Origin: JAZUCL01 sp045639125
GTDB taxonomy: Bacteria > Bacillota > Clostridia > Oscillospirales > QAMX01
NCBI GenBank assembly: GCA_045639125.1
Contig: JAZUCL010000002.1
Span: 1 to 62,627 of the forward strand
Length of the DNA: 62,627 nt
Reading direction: 5' to 3'
This document shows, one piece after another, positions 53,071-60,761 of the stretch. The notes under the pieces were generated by a model, which saw only the letters and a list, made by a program, of their open reading frames with translations, did not search any database and had not been told where the DNA came from. Position numbers and translations under genes: made by a program. Each line of letters starts with the position of its first letter. The stretch's first letter is position 1.

Positions 53071-53136
53071 ATGTTTTCTCCTTTCACTTAATTATTCTCC
53101 AAAAATCCACCTTAAAACGTTGGTTCTATTGTGAAT

Positions 53137-53346
53137 TTAAACATCCATATTTTGAAAAAAATAGTGCCGTTTTTTGTTAACTAATATATATAATCCTTTC
53201 ATCGAACGATAATATCTAAACTCCCCTTCGTATTTAGCATTGTAGGCATCTTGAAAAGCAATAATTACACGATTTGAGTTGGTATATCTAACTACTTTTA
53301 TATTTGATATTGGCAAACAATCTTTATTTATTTCGTAGTTATACAT
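53137..53346 (-). CDS. Small phage protein, 69 aa
   Basis: The product (MYNYEINKDCLPISNIKVVR, RVIIAFQDAYNAKYEGEFRY, then LYILVNKKRHYFFQ) is a basic, beta-rich protein. I do not recognise it. GGAG precedes the ATG by nine bases or so. Confidence 0.55.
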   Translation of the reverse strand: MYNYEINKDCLPISNIKVVRYTNSNRVIIAFQDAYNAKYEGEFRYYRSMKGLYILVNKKRHYFFQNMDV

Positions 53347-53361
53347 CTCGTTCTTTCTCCT

Positions 53362-54150
53362 TTACTGATATATAGATATCTGTTGCACAATCTTTTTTAA
53401 CGGTAATACAAAATTTCTCCAAACATTATAATTGTCCCAAAATTTACTATCCAAATCTCTAAGAATAAATGATAAGTTTACCCTAATTGGAATATTTAAC
53501 TCTGTTTTTAAAATACGATACACTTTTCCTATGGATTTTTTGAGCAACATATATTCATCATAATAATCTAAACAGCCACTCTCTTTTTCTAGAACATCAT
53601 ACAAATCCCTTATTTCAAATTTTGTTTTTGCAACAAAAGCTTGTTTTTCAGGGTGGTACAATAATCTTAGACATTTAATGATGTTGCTTTTATCTTGATT
53701 TAATGGTTTTATATCCACCTCAAAAACAGGATATTTATACTCACTCCAAATTGTTTTGTATGTCTTGATATCTTTCCTATTTGTATTTAGTATCTCAAAT
53801 ACTATAAACCTATGTTTTGGATTATCTGTTTTTATAATTAAATCCGGTTTGTATTTATTATCCTTAGTGGGATATTCTATCCATCTGTTTAAGCACTTTA
53901 TTTTGCCAACAAGAGGAAGGTCTATAACATCTCCCACATTAAACAAATGATACTTCCAATACTTATGAAGAGAACTCTCGCCGCCGTCGCAATTTGTTTT
54001 ATCTGTGTGATAAAAGTGCTCCCTGACTTTATCACTGTTCCTTGCTCGACATTTAACTATACCGCCACAGCAGGGACAATAATAATCTTGTCCAACCACT
54101 GCATCTTCAATAAAAACATCATTACCCTTTATATCTAATGCAGTTAACAT
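53362..54150 (-). CDS. CoiA-like protein (zinc ribbon plus nuclease-like domain)
   Basis: This 262-residue protein begins with a short domain and a zinc-type motif (YYCPCCGGIVKCRARN, HFYHTDKTNC), then SSLHKYWKYHLF. This is the order seen in competence-protein-CoiA-like and related phage proteins. The middle YKPDLIIKTDNPKHRFIVFE is compatible with a PD-(D/E)XK-like nuclease core (Asp...Glu-Ile). CoiA aids natural transformation in Streptococcus, but phage homologues have no known role. GGTGAG lies upstream of the ATG. Confidence 0.65.
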   Translation of the reverse strand: MLTALDIKGNDVFIEDAVVGQDYYCPCCGGIVKCRARNSDKVREHFYHTDKTNCDGGESSLHKYWKYHLFNVGDVIDLPLVGKIKCLNRWIEYPTKDNKYKPDLIIKTDNPKHRFIVFEILNTNRKDIKTYKTIWSEYKYPVFEVDIKPLNQDKSNIIKCLRLLYHPEKQAFVAKTKFEIRDLYDVLEKESGCLDYYDEYMLLKKSIGKVYRILKTELNIPIRVNLSFILRDLDSKFWDNYNVWRNFVLPLKKIVQQISIYQ

Positions 54151-54190
54151 TTTAATTCGATAGTTCAGAATATCTCACCTCCAAATTTTG

Positions 54191-54916
54191 TTAATTATAA
54201 ATCAACTGATTCACGCACATTTTCCTTAAAATAGCTTCAAACCTACTATCCCCGGTCTTCAAATATTGGTATTCACCATCCAATTGTCCAAAATAGCTAA
54301 TAGGCATATACCGTTTGTTTTTTTCTTCAAATCTAAACTGCCCTATACATTCTTGATTCTGTTTTATGTATGCCACAAAATTGCCGTGATGCGTTCCTAC
54401 ATCAAGCGAAAATAGAGTTGTATCGTAATTGTCACGAAACCATTGCAGAACCACACAAAGTCTCCTTAGCGTTTGCCAAGTATAGCCCGACTTTCCTTCA
54501 ATTTTATCCAATCTAGCTTGTCCAACATTGACAAATGTAGGGTCATTAAGCCCATAAAATAATGACTTATAGTATTTTCTCTTTTTATTTTTAATGTTGT
54601 CGCAATCATTTACAGGAATAATACCTACATTACAACAGTTATATCCATTATTAAACGAGTCATAATAATCTATATAAAACTGCTCCCGTTCATCTAACTT
54701 ATTTGCATCGGTTACTACTTCAACTATCGAGAATTTAAAAATGCTTTTATCCATCGTTTTATTGTATGACCTTTGTAATTTTGCTGAGTGATGAGAGTTA
54801 TTCTTTAAGTGCCTTTGATGTTCTCTAAATCTTTTTTGTATATTTTTTGCCTGACCTATATAAACCTTTCCTGTTTTTTGATTCTCAATTTTGTATATTC
54901 CTTGAATTATATCCAT
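54191..54916 (-). CDS. GIY-YIG endonuclease, probable homing type
   Basis: The N-terminal domain is a GIY-YIG nuclease: GIYKIENQKTGKVYIGQAKN, then KRFREHQRHL and LDEREQFYIDYYD, with the catalytic Arg and Glu in place. The C-terminal ~120 residues hold a substrate-binding part (KKRKYYKSLFYGLNDPTF; RFEEKNKRYMPIS). Free-standing homing endonucleases of this type are frequent in large Firmicute phages. It lies between a CoiA-like gene and an unknown gene. Confidence 0.85.
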   Translation of the reverse strand: MDIIQGIYKIENQKTGKVYIGQAKNIQKRFREHQRHLKNNSHHSAKLQRSYNKTMDKSIFKFSIVEVVTDANKLDEREQFYIDYYDSFNNGYNCCNVGIIPVNDCDNIKNKKRKYYKSLFYGLNDPTFVNVGQARLDKIEGKSGYTWQTLRRLCVVLQWFRDNYDTTLFSLDVGTHHGNFVAYIKQNQECIGQFRFEEKNKRYMPISYFGQLDGEYQYLKTGDSRFEAILRKMCVNQLIYN

Positions 54917-54985
54917 ATTAAAAGGAAGCCTAATTAGTTTAAGTCATGACACTTCAACCTCCTTTCATATATTCTTTTGTATCAA

Positions 54986-55369
54986 TTAGTCAATTCTTAA
55001 ATTAAAACTATCACACTGCGTTCTGAATGACATCTTGCAAGGAGAGCCCTCATTTAATCCTCGGCTCATTTCAATCATTGTATTCTTAGCATTTTTAATA
55101 TCCTTATAAGATATTATTCTCTCTTTACCAGAGCGTGTTATTACTTTAAAATTAACTTCTAAAAGTTCTTCAACCGTATAATCATCTTGAGATTCCGGCT
55201 CGCTAACCTTTTTCAAGTCATCCAATGCAACATCAAGTTCATTAAGAGACATTACATCACTCTTCAATTCTTTGCTGTTCTTTAGCATATCAGTAGCTAA
55301 TGTAGCCCATTTTACAAACTTCTCTGACTGCTCCTTTAATTTTGTTTCAAAAATATTTCCTAAATTCAT
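54986..55369 (-). CDS. Phage protein of unknown function, 127 aa
   Basis: The product is helical in its first half (FETKLKEQSEKFVKWATLAT, LDVALDDLKKVSEPE) and then has VEELLEVNFKVITRSGKERI, a beta hairpin, and a short Cys-containing end. No family is recognised. It has only a weak ribosome site. Confidence 0.55.
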   Translation of the reverse strand: MNLGNIFETKLKEQSEKFVKWATLATDMLKNSKELKSDVMSLNELDVALDDLKKVSEPESQDDYTVEELLEVNFKVITRSGKERIISYKDIKNAKNTMIEMSRGLNEGSPCKMSFRTQCDSFNLRID

Positions 55370-55394
55370 AAATTTTCACCATAAAACCTTTCTT

Positions 55395-55466
55395 TCATCG
55401 ACCTTTTATACTGTCAATAATAATTGAACCCGCAATACCTACCGCCAAAATACATAATGCAACCAT
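55395..55466 (-). CDS. Tiny single-pass membrane peptide, 23 aa
   Basis: AAGGTAGGTG precedes an ATG that opens 23 codons: MVALCILAVGIAGSIIIDSI plus KGR. It is a nearly perfect single transmembrane helix with a basic tail. It lies between the genes at 54986 and 55482 with little spare space. Real expression is unproven. Confidence 0.45.
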   Translation of the reverse strand: MVALCILAVGIAGSIIIDSIKGR

Positions 55467-55481
55467 AAATTTCACCTACCT

Positions 55482-56447
55482 TTAACCAATCTTACACTCT
55501 TTGAACATATACTCATATTCATTTAAAAAAACCTCGTATTCATTTTCAGCTTCTTTTACTTCATTTGGGAGATGTTTTAGTCTCTCCTTTAACTCCTTCA
55601 TTTCTGCTTTTAGAGAGTTAATGTCTTCCATTTTTTTATCTTTGACATAATTTATAAGTCTTGCCTTTGCCGATTCAATATCGTCATAGTTTAGCGCATA
55701 AGTATGTATCGTAGTTAAACCCTTCATTCTGCCCGGAAACATGCCTATACCCCAACTGTCCCACACATCTTCCCATTGTTCTTTTCGGAAAGTTTTCCAT
55801 TGGTTTTTTCTACCATAACAAACAGTATAATTTTTATACTCCACTATTTTCCCGTCCACCATTTTATATTCGCCATTATATTCAGGTGTATAAAGAGAAT
55901 TTAAGTCTTTTGCCCCCGTACGTACCCAGTCACCACAATCCATACAATACATCTGTCCGTACAGACCATTCCCTTTTTTTATGATGTTGGTACTACCACA
56001 ATTACAAGTCATGTGCCATCCTCTTGTTTTTTCTTTGCATATATGCTTTAACACAGGAAACTCTTTAACTGCAAAACTGTCCTTTGTTGTCCATGAAACT
56101 TGGTAAATACTATCCGTATTTTTTTCTGGAATCATAGGGTCAAATCTTTTCCAATCATTTTCTCTGTTTGGTAAAAATGAACTGACTCCCCAATCAGATT
56201 TACTTGTATTGTAATATTTGCCAGTTCCATATAGAGATACATAGTGAGATTCAAAATATTCGGCATCAGTTCGAGTATCGATGTTCTCTGTTATGTATTC
56301 AACTGTGAAATCTCCATTAACACACCAGTCGTCGTGAAGTTGATGCTCTTGGACTCTTTGTTTGAGCGTTCTGTTTTTACTCCAAACAATCCCAACATAT
56401 TTAATAATTCCATCTGTATTGTCGATATATCTATAAACCCATGCCAA
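55482..56447 (-). CDS. GIY-YIG-like protein with zinc ribbon and coiled coil, 321 aa
   Basis: The N-terminus has the GIY-YIG layout in modified form (WVYRYIDNTDGIIKYVGIVW, LKQRVQEHQLHDDWC, AEYFESHYVSLYGT). A four-Cys zinc ribbon follows near residue 145 to 180 (MTCNCGSTNII, YCMDCGDW). The last 60 residues are a coiled coil (LKAEMKELKERLKHLPNEVK). The start is a TTG after GAGGTG. The combination suggests a DNA-binding nuclease, perhaps not a homing enzyme. Confidence 0.75.
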   Translation of the reverse strand: MAWVYRYIDNTDGIIKYVGIVWSKNRTLKQRVQEHQLHDDWCVNGDFTVEYITENIDTRTDAEYFESHYVSLYGTGKYYNTSKSDWGVSSFLPNRENDWKRFDPMIPEKNTDSIYQVSWTTKDSFAVKEFPVLKHICKEKTRGWHMTCNCGSTNIIKKGNGLYGQMYCMDCGDWVRTGAKDLNSLYTPEYNGEYKMVDGKIVEYKNYTVCYGRKNQWKTFRKEQWEDVWDSWGIGMFPGRMKGLTTIHTYALNYDDIESAKARLINYVKDKKMEDINSLKAEMKELKERLKHLPNEVKEAENEYEVFLNEYEYMFKECKIG

Positions 56448-56523
56448 ATTTTCTCACCTCTTTTCTTAAACGTTTGTCAATTAACAATGCATTTTGTTTA
56501 CCATTCTGTAGTATCAAAGATGG

Positions 56524-56745
56524 CTAATACGACGAGGTTAATATAATTCCACATAACCACACAAGGCAACTAATTATCCCACATGACAAAGAACTACCAA
56601 AAATACAATTCCATACATCATCTACTTTACGAGACTTGTCTGTGTATGCCATCGGTCTAGCAAAGCAATATATTAGTTCTAAAACCAGACTTGAGATTAT
56701 CAAACATAATCCTATTTTTAAAAACCAAGACATTTTCTTCATCAC
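56524..56745 (-). CDS. Small two-helix membrane protein, 73 aa
   Basis: Two hydrophobic helices (about 9 to 28 and 48 to 70; FLKIGLCLIISSLVLELIYC and SLSCGIISCLVWLCGIIL) flank a charged middle loop. I recognise no family. It belongs to the group of very small membrane proteins in this phage block. Confidence 0.6.
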   Translation of the reverse strand: MMKKMSWFLKIGLCLIISSLVLELIYCFARPMAYTDKSRKVDDVWNCIFGSSLSCGIISCLVWLCGIILTSSY

Positions 56746-56777
56746 TTCCTTACAAAAATCCCAATAGAATAAGAAAT

Positions 56778-56888
56778 TTATCGTCTCTCTTCAGAAAATG
56801 AAAGTGCCTTTTTAATGTTGCTTACAGTTATAACTGCATTGTTAGAGCCTAAGCCAATATAGCTGTGTCCGTTATACAAGTAATACAT
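56778..56888 (-). CDS. Tiny phage ORF, 36 aa
   Basis: The frame MYYLYNGHSYIGLGSNNAVI with tail ...NIKKALSFSEERR is coding-like and has an AAGGGC-type site upstream. It lies between the genes at 56524 and 56927 where nothing else is encoded. Confidence 0.4.
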   Translation of the reverse strand: MYYLYNGHSYIGLGSNNAVITVSNIKKALSFSEERR

Positions 56889-56926
56889 TTAACACGCTGC
56901 CCTTGCCTTTCTGCCACATAGATTTC

Positions 56927-57091
56927 TCATAATTCATTTGCCTCTCTTTCATAATCTTGAATGTTTTTTATAATCTCCGAGGTCTTAAGAGCGATTGTGC
57001 TACTAAGACTCGGCTTATTATTTACATCAGTCTCAATCTCATTAAAAGCAATTGCCTTAAACTGCTCAAGCCATTCACTCGTTTTCCTCAT
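56927..57091 (-). CDS. Small helical phage protein, 54 aa
   Basis: The ATG overlaps the end of the DUF262 gene by 17 bases. The product (MRKTSEWLEQFKAIAFNEIE, TIALKTSEIIKNIQDYEREA) is helical and charged. The overlap with DUF262 suggests joint translation and perhaps joint function. No family is recognised. Confidence 0.55.
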   Translation of the reverse strand: MRKTSEWLEQFKAIAFNEIETDVNNKPSLSSTIALKTSEIIKNIQDYEREANEL

Positions 57092-58313
57092 TGCTACCTA
57101 ACATATCAGCACAGTTTTCCGCGAGGTATTCGTCAAGTATATCATTCATATCTTCAAGTCTACATTCTATATTACCCTTCTGTTTTGAACCCTGCATATA
57201 GATATTACGGAAAGAATCAAAAATCTCTTCGCCATCTTCGTCTATATCGCCAGTAGGAATATTTTTTATATAAGAAGTTTCTGTGATAAATTCACGTAAA
57301 AATTCAGCATAGCACCCACTTTTATATCCGCAATCACGGAAATGGTGATAGTTCGCCATTATTACAAAAAATTCTTTAAGTTTTAAGTATTCAAGAATTT
57401 CCTTTTCTTCAGGAATATCCCGGTTTAATTCAGGCATAATTTCATCTAACTCATCAAACATTTCTCTCATCTTGTTTGTATGTTCTGTGGTAATCCAGTT
57501 TGAGAGTTTGCGACATAAATCTTTATGAGATGTAACCCAATTTTTTGCTCCAAAGTTTACAAGCATAAGTGCTTCGTTTATTGCTCTATCTATAGTTCCT
57601 TTTTTGCGATCTTCGTCTGTAAAACCACATTTATTCTTAATAAATGGGTGGTTAGACAGTTCAATTACTATACGAGCAAACTCCGCACCAAGTCTGTTTT
57701 TGCCTATCTGTGCATCATTCATTTTGGTTCCGTTATTATAGTCAAGAATTTCAATCTGAATATCCTCATCGGTACATTCAAGTTTAAGTTCAACAGACAC
57801 CTTATAATTGTTGATTTTTTCTTGTAGTTCTGGGGGTAAATCAGAGTATTTAAGACCTCTAATATCAACACTTTGTACCCGTCTTTGAGTATTGCCATTT
57901 TCGTCAAGAACGGGAATTAACTTCTTATTACGGTCTCTTTTTAAGGTAAATTTTCCGGAAGCCAAACTCTTTGTTTCATAAAGAATGCCATCATAATCAA
58001 CCATATAATCAATCGTGTTCTTAGAAATGGCAAACTCATCATTCATATAGGACTCAAATGTTGTCATTCTCTGCACTCCGTCTATAAGATAACGGACTTC
58101 ACAACCATACTCATCGTATTGAGTGCATATTAATATAGGATAAAATCGACCATCATGAAGAACTCTGCGGATAAGGTTTCCTTGCTGCTCCTTAGACCAC
58201 ATATCACTATATCTCTGTAAGGGATGATTTGTGATAAGTTTACCACTTCTAATATCATTTATAATAGTTTTAATTACTTCAATCTCTGATTTAGATATTG
58301 GATTCTTTCTCAC
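57075..58313 (-). CDS. DUF262-domain protein of the phage, 412 aa
   Basis: The DUF262 signature is clear: SKEQQGNLIRRVLHDGRFYP, then YLIDGVQRMTTFESYMNDEF (Ile-Asp-Gly-x-Gln-Arg), a ParB-related nuclease/NTPase motif. The rest (EILDYNNGTKMNDAQIGKNR, then a helical C-terminus) resembles the first subunit of GmrSD-like enzymes, without the DUF1524 HNH domain. Similar single-domain DUF262 proteins occur in phages. The start is the GTG overlapping the upstream stop as TAGTG. It is tightly linked to a phage sigma-like gene and to a 54-residue downstream gene. Confidence 0.85.
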   Translation of the reverse strand: MRKNPISKSEIEVIKTIINDIRSGKLITNHPLQRYSDMWSKEQQGNLIRRVLHDGRFYPILICTQYDEYGCEVRYLIDGVQRMTTFESYMNDEFAISKNTIDYMVDYDGILYETKSLASGKFTLKRDRNKKLIPVLDENGNTQRRVQSVDIRGLKYSDLPPELQEKINNYKVSVELKLECTDEDIQIEILDYNNGTKMNDAQIGKNRLGAEFARIVIELSNHPFIKNKCGFTDEDRKKGTIDRAINEALMLVNFGAKNWVTSHKDLCRKLSNWITTEHTNKMREMFDELDEIMPELNRDIPEEKEILEYLKLKEFFVIMANYHHFRDCGYKSGCYAEFLREFITETSYIKNIPTGDIDEDGEEIFDSFRNIYMQGSKQKGNIECRLEDMNDILDEYLAENCADMLGSNEENE

Positions 58314-58846
58314 TAAAAATTCCTCCTGTATAATACTCTGGTTAGGCTTGCATCTTTTAGGCTGTTTTTTATACTTTGTGTTGTTTGGTTTGACATTTTT
58401 AACATAACAGGTATATCTGACACATCAAATTCGAGCAGTGTTAATATTAAAACCCGAAGTTGGTTATTGTTAAGGGAGTTGATAAAATTTCCTACACGAA
58501 GTTCTGATAAAAGGGAAATTTCCTGTTTTTCTTCAGATGGTTTTTGGTAAGCAAGACTACCATCTCCATCAATGCTATCTGCAACGTGCAAAGTCTTTCT
58601 TTTATCTCTCTGTGTGCAATTCCGAAGCTCGGTTTTTGCTTTTTGAGTTATAACCCTTGTAGCGTATGTAAACAAGTTAGATTTTTTAGGGTCATAAGTT
58701 TTGATGGCTTTCGTCAATTCGATTCCTGCGAGGCTTTCAAAATCATCGTAGTCGAGCTTTGCACCTTCATACATTGATTTGAATTTCCCATGCCATAATG
58801 GTAAAATCACTCGTTCTTTAATTTTTTGCCAATTTTTATCTAACAT
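58313..58846 (-). CDS. Phage sigma-70-like transcription factor
   Basis: This 177-residue protein has a region 2 pattern (DYDDFESLAGIELTKAIKTY, NLFTYATRVITQKAKTELRN) and a weak region 4-like helix-turn-helix at the end (FDVSDIPVMLKMSNQTTQSI). It resembles sigma-like factors in clostridial phages that probably switch on later genes. The stop overlaps the GTG of the DUF262 gene. Because it is early in the operon, it may direct the late genes that lie outside this window. Confidence 0.75.
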   Translation of the reverse strand: MLDKNWQKIKERVILPLWHGKFKSMYEGAKLDYDDFESLAGIELTKAIKTYDPKKSNLFTYATRVITQKAKTELRNCTQRDKRKTLHVADSIDGDGSLAYQKPSEEKQEISLLSELRVGNFINSLNNNQLRVLILTLLEFDVSDIPVMLKMSNQTTQSIKNSLKDASLTRVLYRRNF

Positions 58847-58873
58847 ACTTTATCAACTCCCTATCTGTTTTAG

Positions 58874-59155
58874 TTATCCCTTTATGTATTTAGGACACTT
58901 TTTTATTTTGTAAGAAGAAAACTCTTTTTCGTTGTCTTTGATTGTTGTTGGTTCAGCATCCCATCCGACAACCGGCAGAAAATACTTGCTCCACAAGCAC
59001 CCTCCACACGCATTTTTACAAGTACAACAAAGTTGCCATTTTTCCTCTCTTCTTATTTTAGCCATAGTTTTAGCGCATTTTTTAGAACAATATTTTTTTT
59101 TATTGGTTTTACTCCAAAAGTATTTTCCACAACACTCACATTTTCTTACATACAT
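58874..59155 (-). CDS. Zinc-finger phage protein, 93 aa
   Basis: The start MYVRKCECCGKYFWSKTNKK, then KYCSKKCAKTMAK, forms a four-Cys zinc finger. It closely resembles the finger of the gene at 60264 (CEHCGKRF...KYCSKKC). A second Cys group (CCTCKNACGGCLWSK) and a late CPKYIKG end follow. AGGAG lies eight bases before the ATG at 59155. Nucleic-acid binding is probable. Confidence 0.7.
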   Translation of the reverse strand: MYVRKCECCGKYFWSKTNKKKYCSKKCAKTMAKIRREEKWQLCCTCKNACGGCLWSKYFLPVVGWDAEPTTIKDNEKEFSSYKIKKCPKYIKG

Positions 59156-59225
59156 TGTACACACTCCTACTTATTCAGCTTTGTTGAGTCTACCAAAAAC
59201 TCCACAATGTCCTTATTTCTTGAGT

Positions 59226-59930
59226 TTAACCCCAGAACAGATGTGCCTCAATAGTGCCTCTGTATATCTTCGTTCTGTTCCAGCTCGGGTTTACATATGT
59301 TGCATGGAAGTGAGTTGTCTTTTCTGCAAATACACGGACGCCATTATCAAATACTGCGGAAACTGCATCTTTTACTTCTTGAGAAATCTCACCACCAAAG
59401 GGAGATGCAAACTGAGACTTCGCAGTTACAACCTCACGGGCGGTCATGCCCCAACATTCAGCACGTTCACGGATAACCTGAGCAACGCCCAGCATACCCT
59501 CATAGCACTGACCTCTTGCCTCAGCAGCCACTACTCTTTCAATAAGATTGCGGTCTGCATCGTTTAAGACGTGAGTAACAACGCCCCAGTTGTATGTACC
59601 CATACTCTCATCGAGTATAACGGTATTTTTCTCAGCTTCTGCCATTTCTGCTTCAAGACGTGCAAGTTCAGCCGCTTCAGCAGCCTTTGCTGCAGCAATC
59701 TGTGCCGCAGTCATGCCTGCATACATTGTTTTGTATTCAGATTCAGTTTTTACTTCAACCGGGTTCTTCGGCTCACAAGATTCTTCTTGTTCACAGATTT
59801 CATTTGTTTCACAGGCGGAAACCGAATACATTGCATCAACATCTGCCTTGTTATAACTTCTCTCAGTGCTAATTCCCAAAAGTAACAAAAATACTAAAAT
59901 GGAAATTATAATAATCTTAAACTTTTTCAT
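59226..59930 (-). CDS. SleB-type cell wall hydrolase, membrane-anchored, phage-encoded
   Basis: This 234-residue protein has an N-terminal signal or anchor helix (residues about 4 to 22), an Ala/Glu-rich coiled linker (AAQIAAAKAAEAAELARLEAE) and a C-terminal Hydrolase_2 domain. That domain has ERVVAAEARGQCYEGMLGVA, KSQFASPFGG, and HATYVNPSWNRTK. SleB enzymes are lytic transglycosylases that cut spore cortex or wall. Its place in the early leftward block, not with late lysis genes, is unusual. It may assist entry, release or spore-linked induction. Confidence 0.85.
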   Translation of the reverse strand: MKKFKIIIISILVFLLLLGISTERSYNKADVDAMYSVSACETNEICEQEESCEPKNPVEVKTESEYKTMYAGMTAAQIAAAKAAEAAELARLEAEMAEAEKNTVILDESMGTYNWGVVTHVLNDADRNLIERVVAAEARGQCYEGMLGVAQVIRERAECWGMTAREVVTAKSQFASPFGGEISQEVKDAVSAVFDNGVRVFAEKTTHFHATYVNPSWNRTKIYRGTIEAHLFWG

Positions 59931-59941
59931 ATGTACTCTCC

Positions 59942-60091
59942 TTATTTATATATGTGTATTTCTACGCCCTTCAAGTTTTCTTCAATCCAGTCAGTTACTT
60001 GCTCTATATTTTTGTTTTCAAAAATTGTTGCAAGTTTTTTATCGATATACAAACCAACCCTATTTCCCGACCGTTTCAAAACTACATCCAT
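59942..60091 (-). CDS. Small phage protein, 49 aa
   Basis: GGAGAG lies nine bases before the ATG. The product (MDVVLKRSGNRVGLYIDKKL, NIEQVTDWIEENLKGVEIHI) has a beta-beta-helix pattern. I recognise no family. It immediately precedes the SleB-type gene. Confidence 0.6.
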   Translation of the reverse strand: MDVVLKRSGNRVGLYIDKKLATIFENKNIEQVTDWIEENLKGVEIHIYK

Positions 60092-60174
60092 AGGTAAACT
60101 TCTCTCCTTTTATAAAAGTACACAAAATAAGCGGTTTTTGAGAAAATAAGTCTTGATTTTCTGTGCTAAATATG

Positions 60175-60240
60175 TTACAATATCTTTGTTACCTTTTTAC
60201 TACACAGCTCATCCCTTATGCCTGATGCAACAAAAATCAT
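60175..60240 (-). CDS. Possible tiny membrane peptide
   Basis: The frame from the ATG at 60238-60240 encodes MIFVASGIRDELCSKKVTKI plus Leu. A TTG five codons upstream (60255) would add a hydrophobic start. No clear ribosome site is present, so support is weak. Confidence 0.25.
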   Translation of the reverse strand: MIFVASGIRDELCSKKVTKIL

Positions 60241-60263
60241 TATCAGCGATAACAAGTAAATAC

Positions 60264-60404
60264 CTATTGCTGGGAAAGATTATATGAAACTCTTTCCGCC
60301 TTGGCTTCCATCCGACACTTTTTGCTGCAATATTTTTGTGTTGGATATATCGTAGGAAATCTTTTACCACAATGCTCACATATATTAACACTTATTTTTG
60401 CCAT
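60264..60404 (-). CDS. Small zinc-finger phage protein, 46 aa
   Basis: The product starts MAKISVNICEHCGKRFPTIY, then QKYCSKKCRMEAKAERV. It is a four-Cys finger of the same kind as the one at 58874. GGAG lies nine bases before the ATG. This frame has codon use and a family motif, whereas another open frame overlapping the same bases has neither. It is the second gene of the leftward operon after the Cro-like gene. Confidence 0.7.
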   Translation of the reverse strand: MAKISVNICEHCGKRFPTIYPTQKYCSKKCRMEAKAERVSYNLSQQ

Positions 60405-60438
60405 TACCCTTTTCTCCATTCTCTTTTCAAATAGTATT

Positions 60439-60455
60439 GTTCACTTTGCGTGAAC
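60439..60455. promoter_or_regulatory. Operator O1 (perfect)
   Basis: GTTCAC-TTTGC-GTGAAC is a perfect 17-base palindrome at the 3' end of the Cro-like gene, far from the promoters. It could allow looping or roadblock control by the repressor. Confidence 0.75.
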
Positions 60456-60620
60456 TTCATTCGCAAAAAAAATGAATATACTTCCCAGTTCATCTTTTGT
60501 CGCATTTTTTCTCCCGCTTAAAATCAGCGATAAGTCATACATTGACACCCCTGTTTTTTCCGATAAGTCTAATAAAGATACTCCTACAAGTAACCTTAAA
60601 TTATTAATAATCTCTCCCAT
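60441..60620 (-). CDS. Cro-like helix-turn-helix protein, 59 aa
   Basis: GGAGG lies four to five bases before the ATG. The product (MGEIINNLRLLVGVSLLDLS, EKTGVSMYDLSLILSGRKN) has a compact XRE-type helix-turn-helix. It is the first gene of the leftward early operon and faces the CI-like repressor gene across the operator region, the position of Cro in lambdoid switches. The function is inferred from fold and position. Its stop codon overlaps operator O1. Confidence 0.75.
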   Translation of the reverse strand: MGEIINNLRLLVGVSLLDLSEKTGVSMYDLSLILSGRKNATKDELGSIFIFFANEVHAK

Positions 60621-60639
60621 AATTTCCTCCTTGGTTTTT

Positions 60640-60656
60640 GTTCACGTTGCGTGTCT
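60640..60656. promoter_or_regulatory. Operator O2 (half site)
   Basis: GTTCAC-GTTGC-GTGTCT keeps one perfect arm and three bases of the other. It lies just downstream of the leftward promoter's start, between promoter and Cro-like gene. Confidence 0.6.
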
Positions 60657-60664
60657 TTATGCTA

Positions 60665-60693
60665 ATAATAACACCTTGCGTGAACTTTGTCAA
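60665..60693 (-). promoter_or_regulatory. Leftward early promoter
   Basis: On the minus strand TTGACA (60688-60693) and TATTAT (60665-60670) have a 17-base spacer. The spacer is occupied by operator O3. It drives the Cro-like gene and probably the whole leftward block. Confidence 0.8.
60669..60685. promoter_or_regulatory. Operator O3 (imperfect, within leftward promoter)
   Basis: TAACAC-CTTGC-GTGAAC keeps one perfect arm and CAC of the other, and lies between the -35 and -10 of the leftward promoter. Confidence 0.65.
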
Positions 60694-60728
60694 CAATATT
60701 ATGTTGCATTTTATCAATTTTGTGCAAT

Positions 60729-60745
60729 GTTCACAAAAAGTGAAC
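60729..60745. promoter_or_regulatory. Operator O4 (perfect)
   Basis: GTTCAC-AAAAA-GTGAAC is a perfect 17-base palindrome midway between the two divergent promoters. Confidence 0.75.
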
Positions 60746-60761
60746 TTTCCTAATGTTTATA

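Noticed and set aside
60209..60391. 60-codon leftward frame overlapping the small zinc-finger gene
   Set aside because: The other frame (60264-60404) has a ribosome site and a four-Cys finger like that at 58874; this one has neither.
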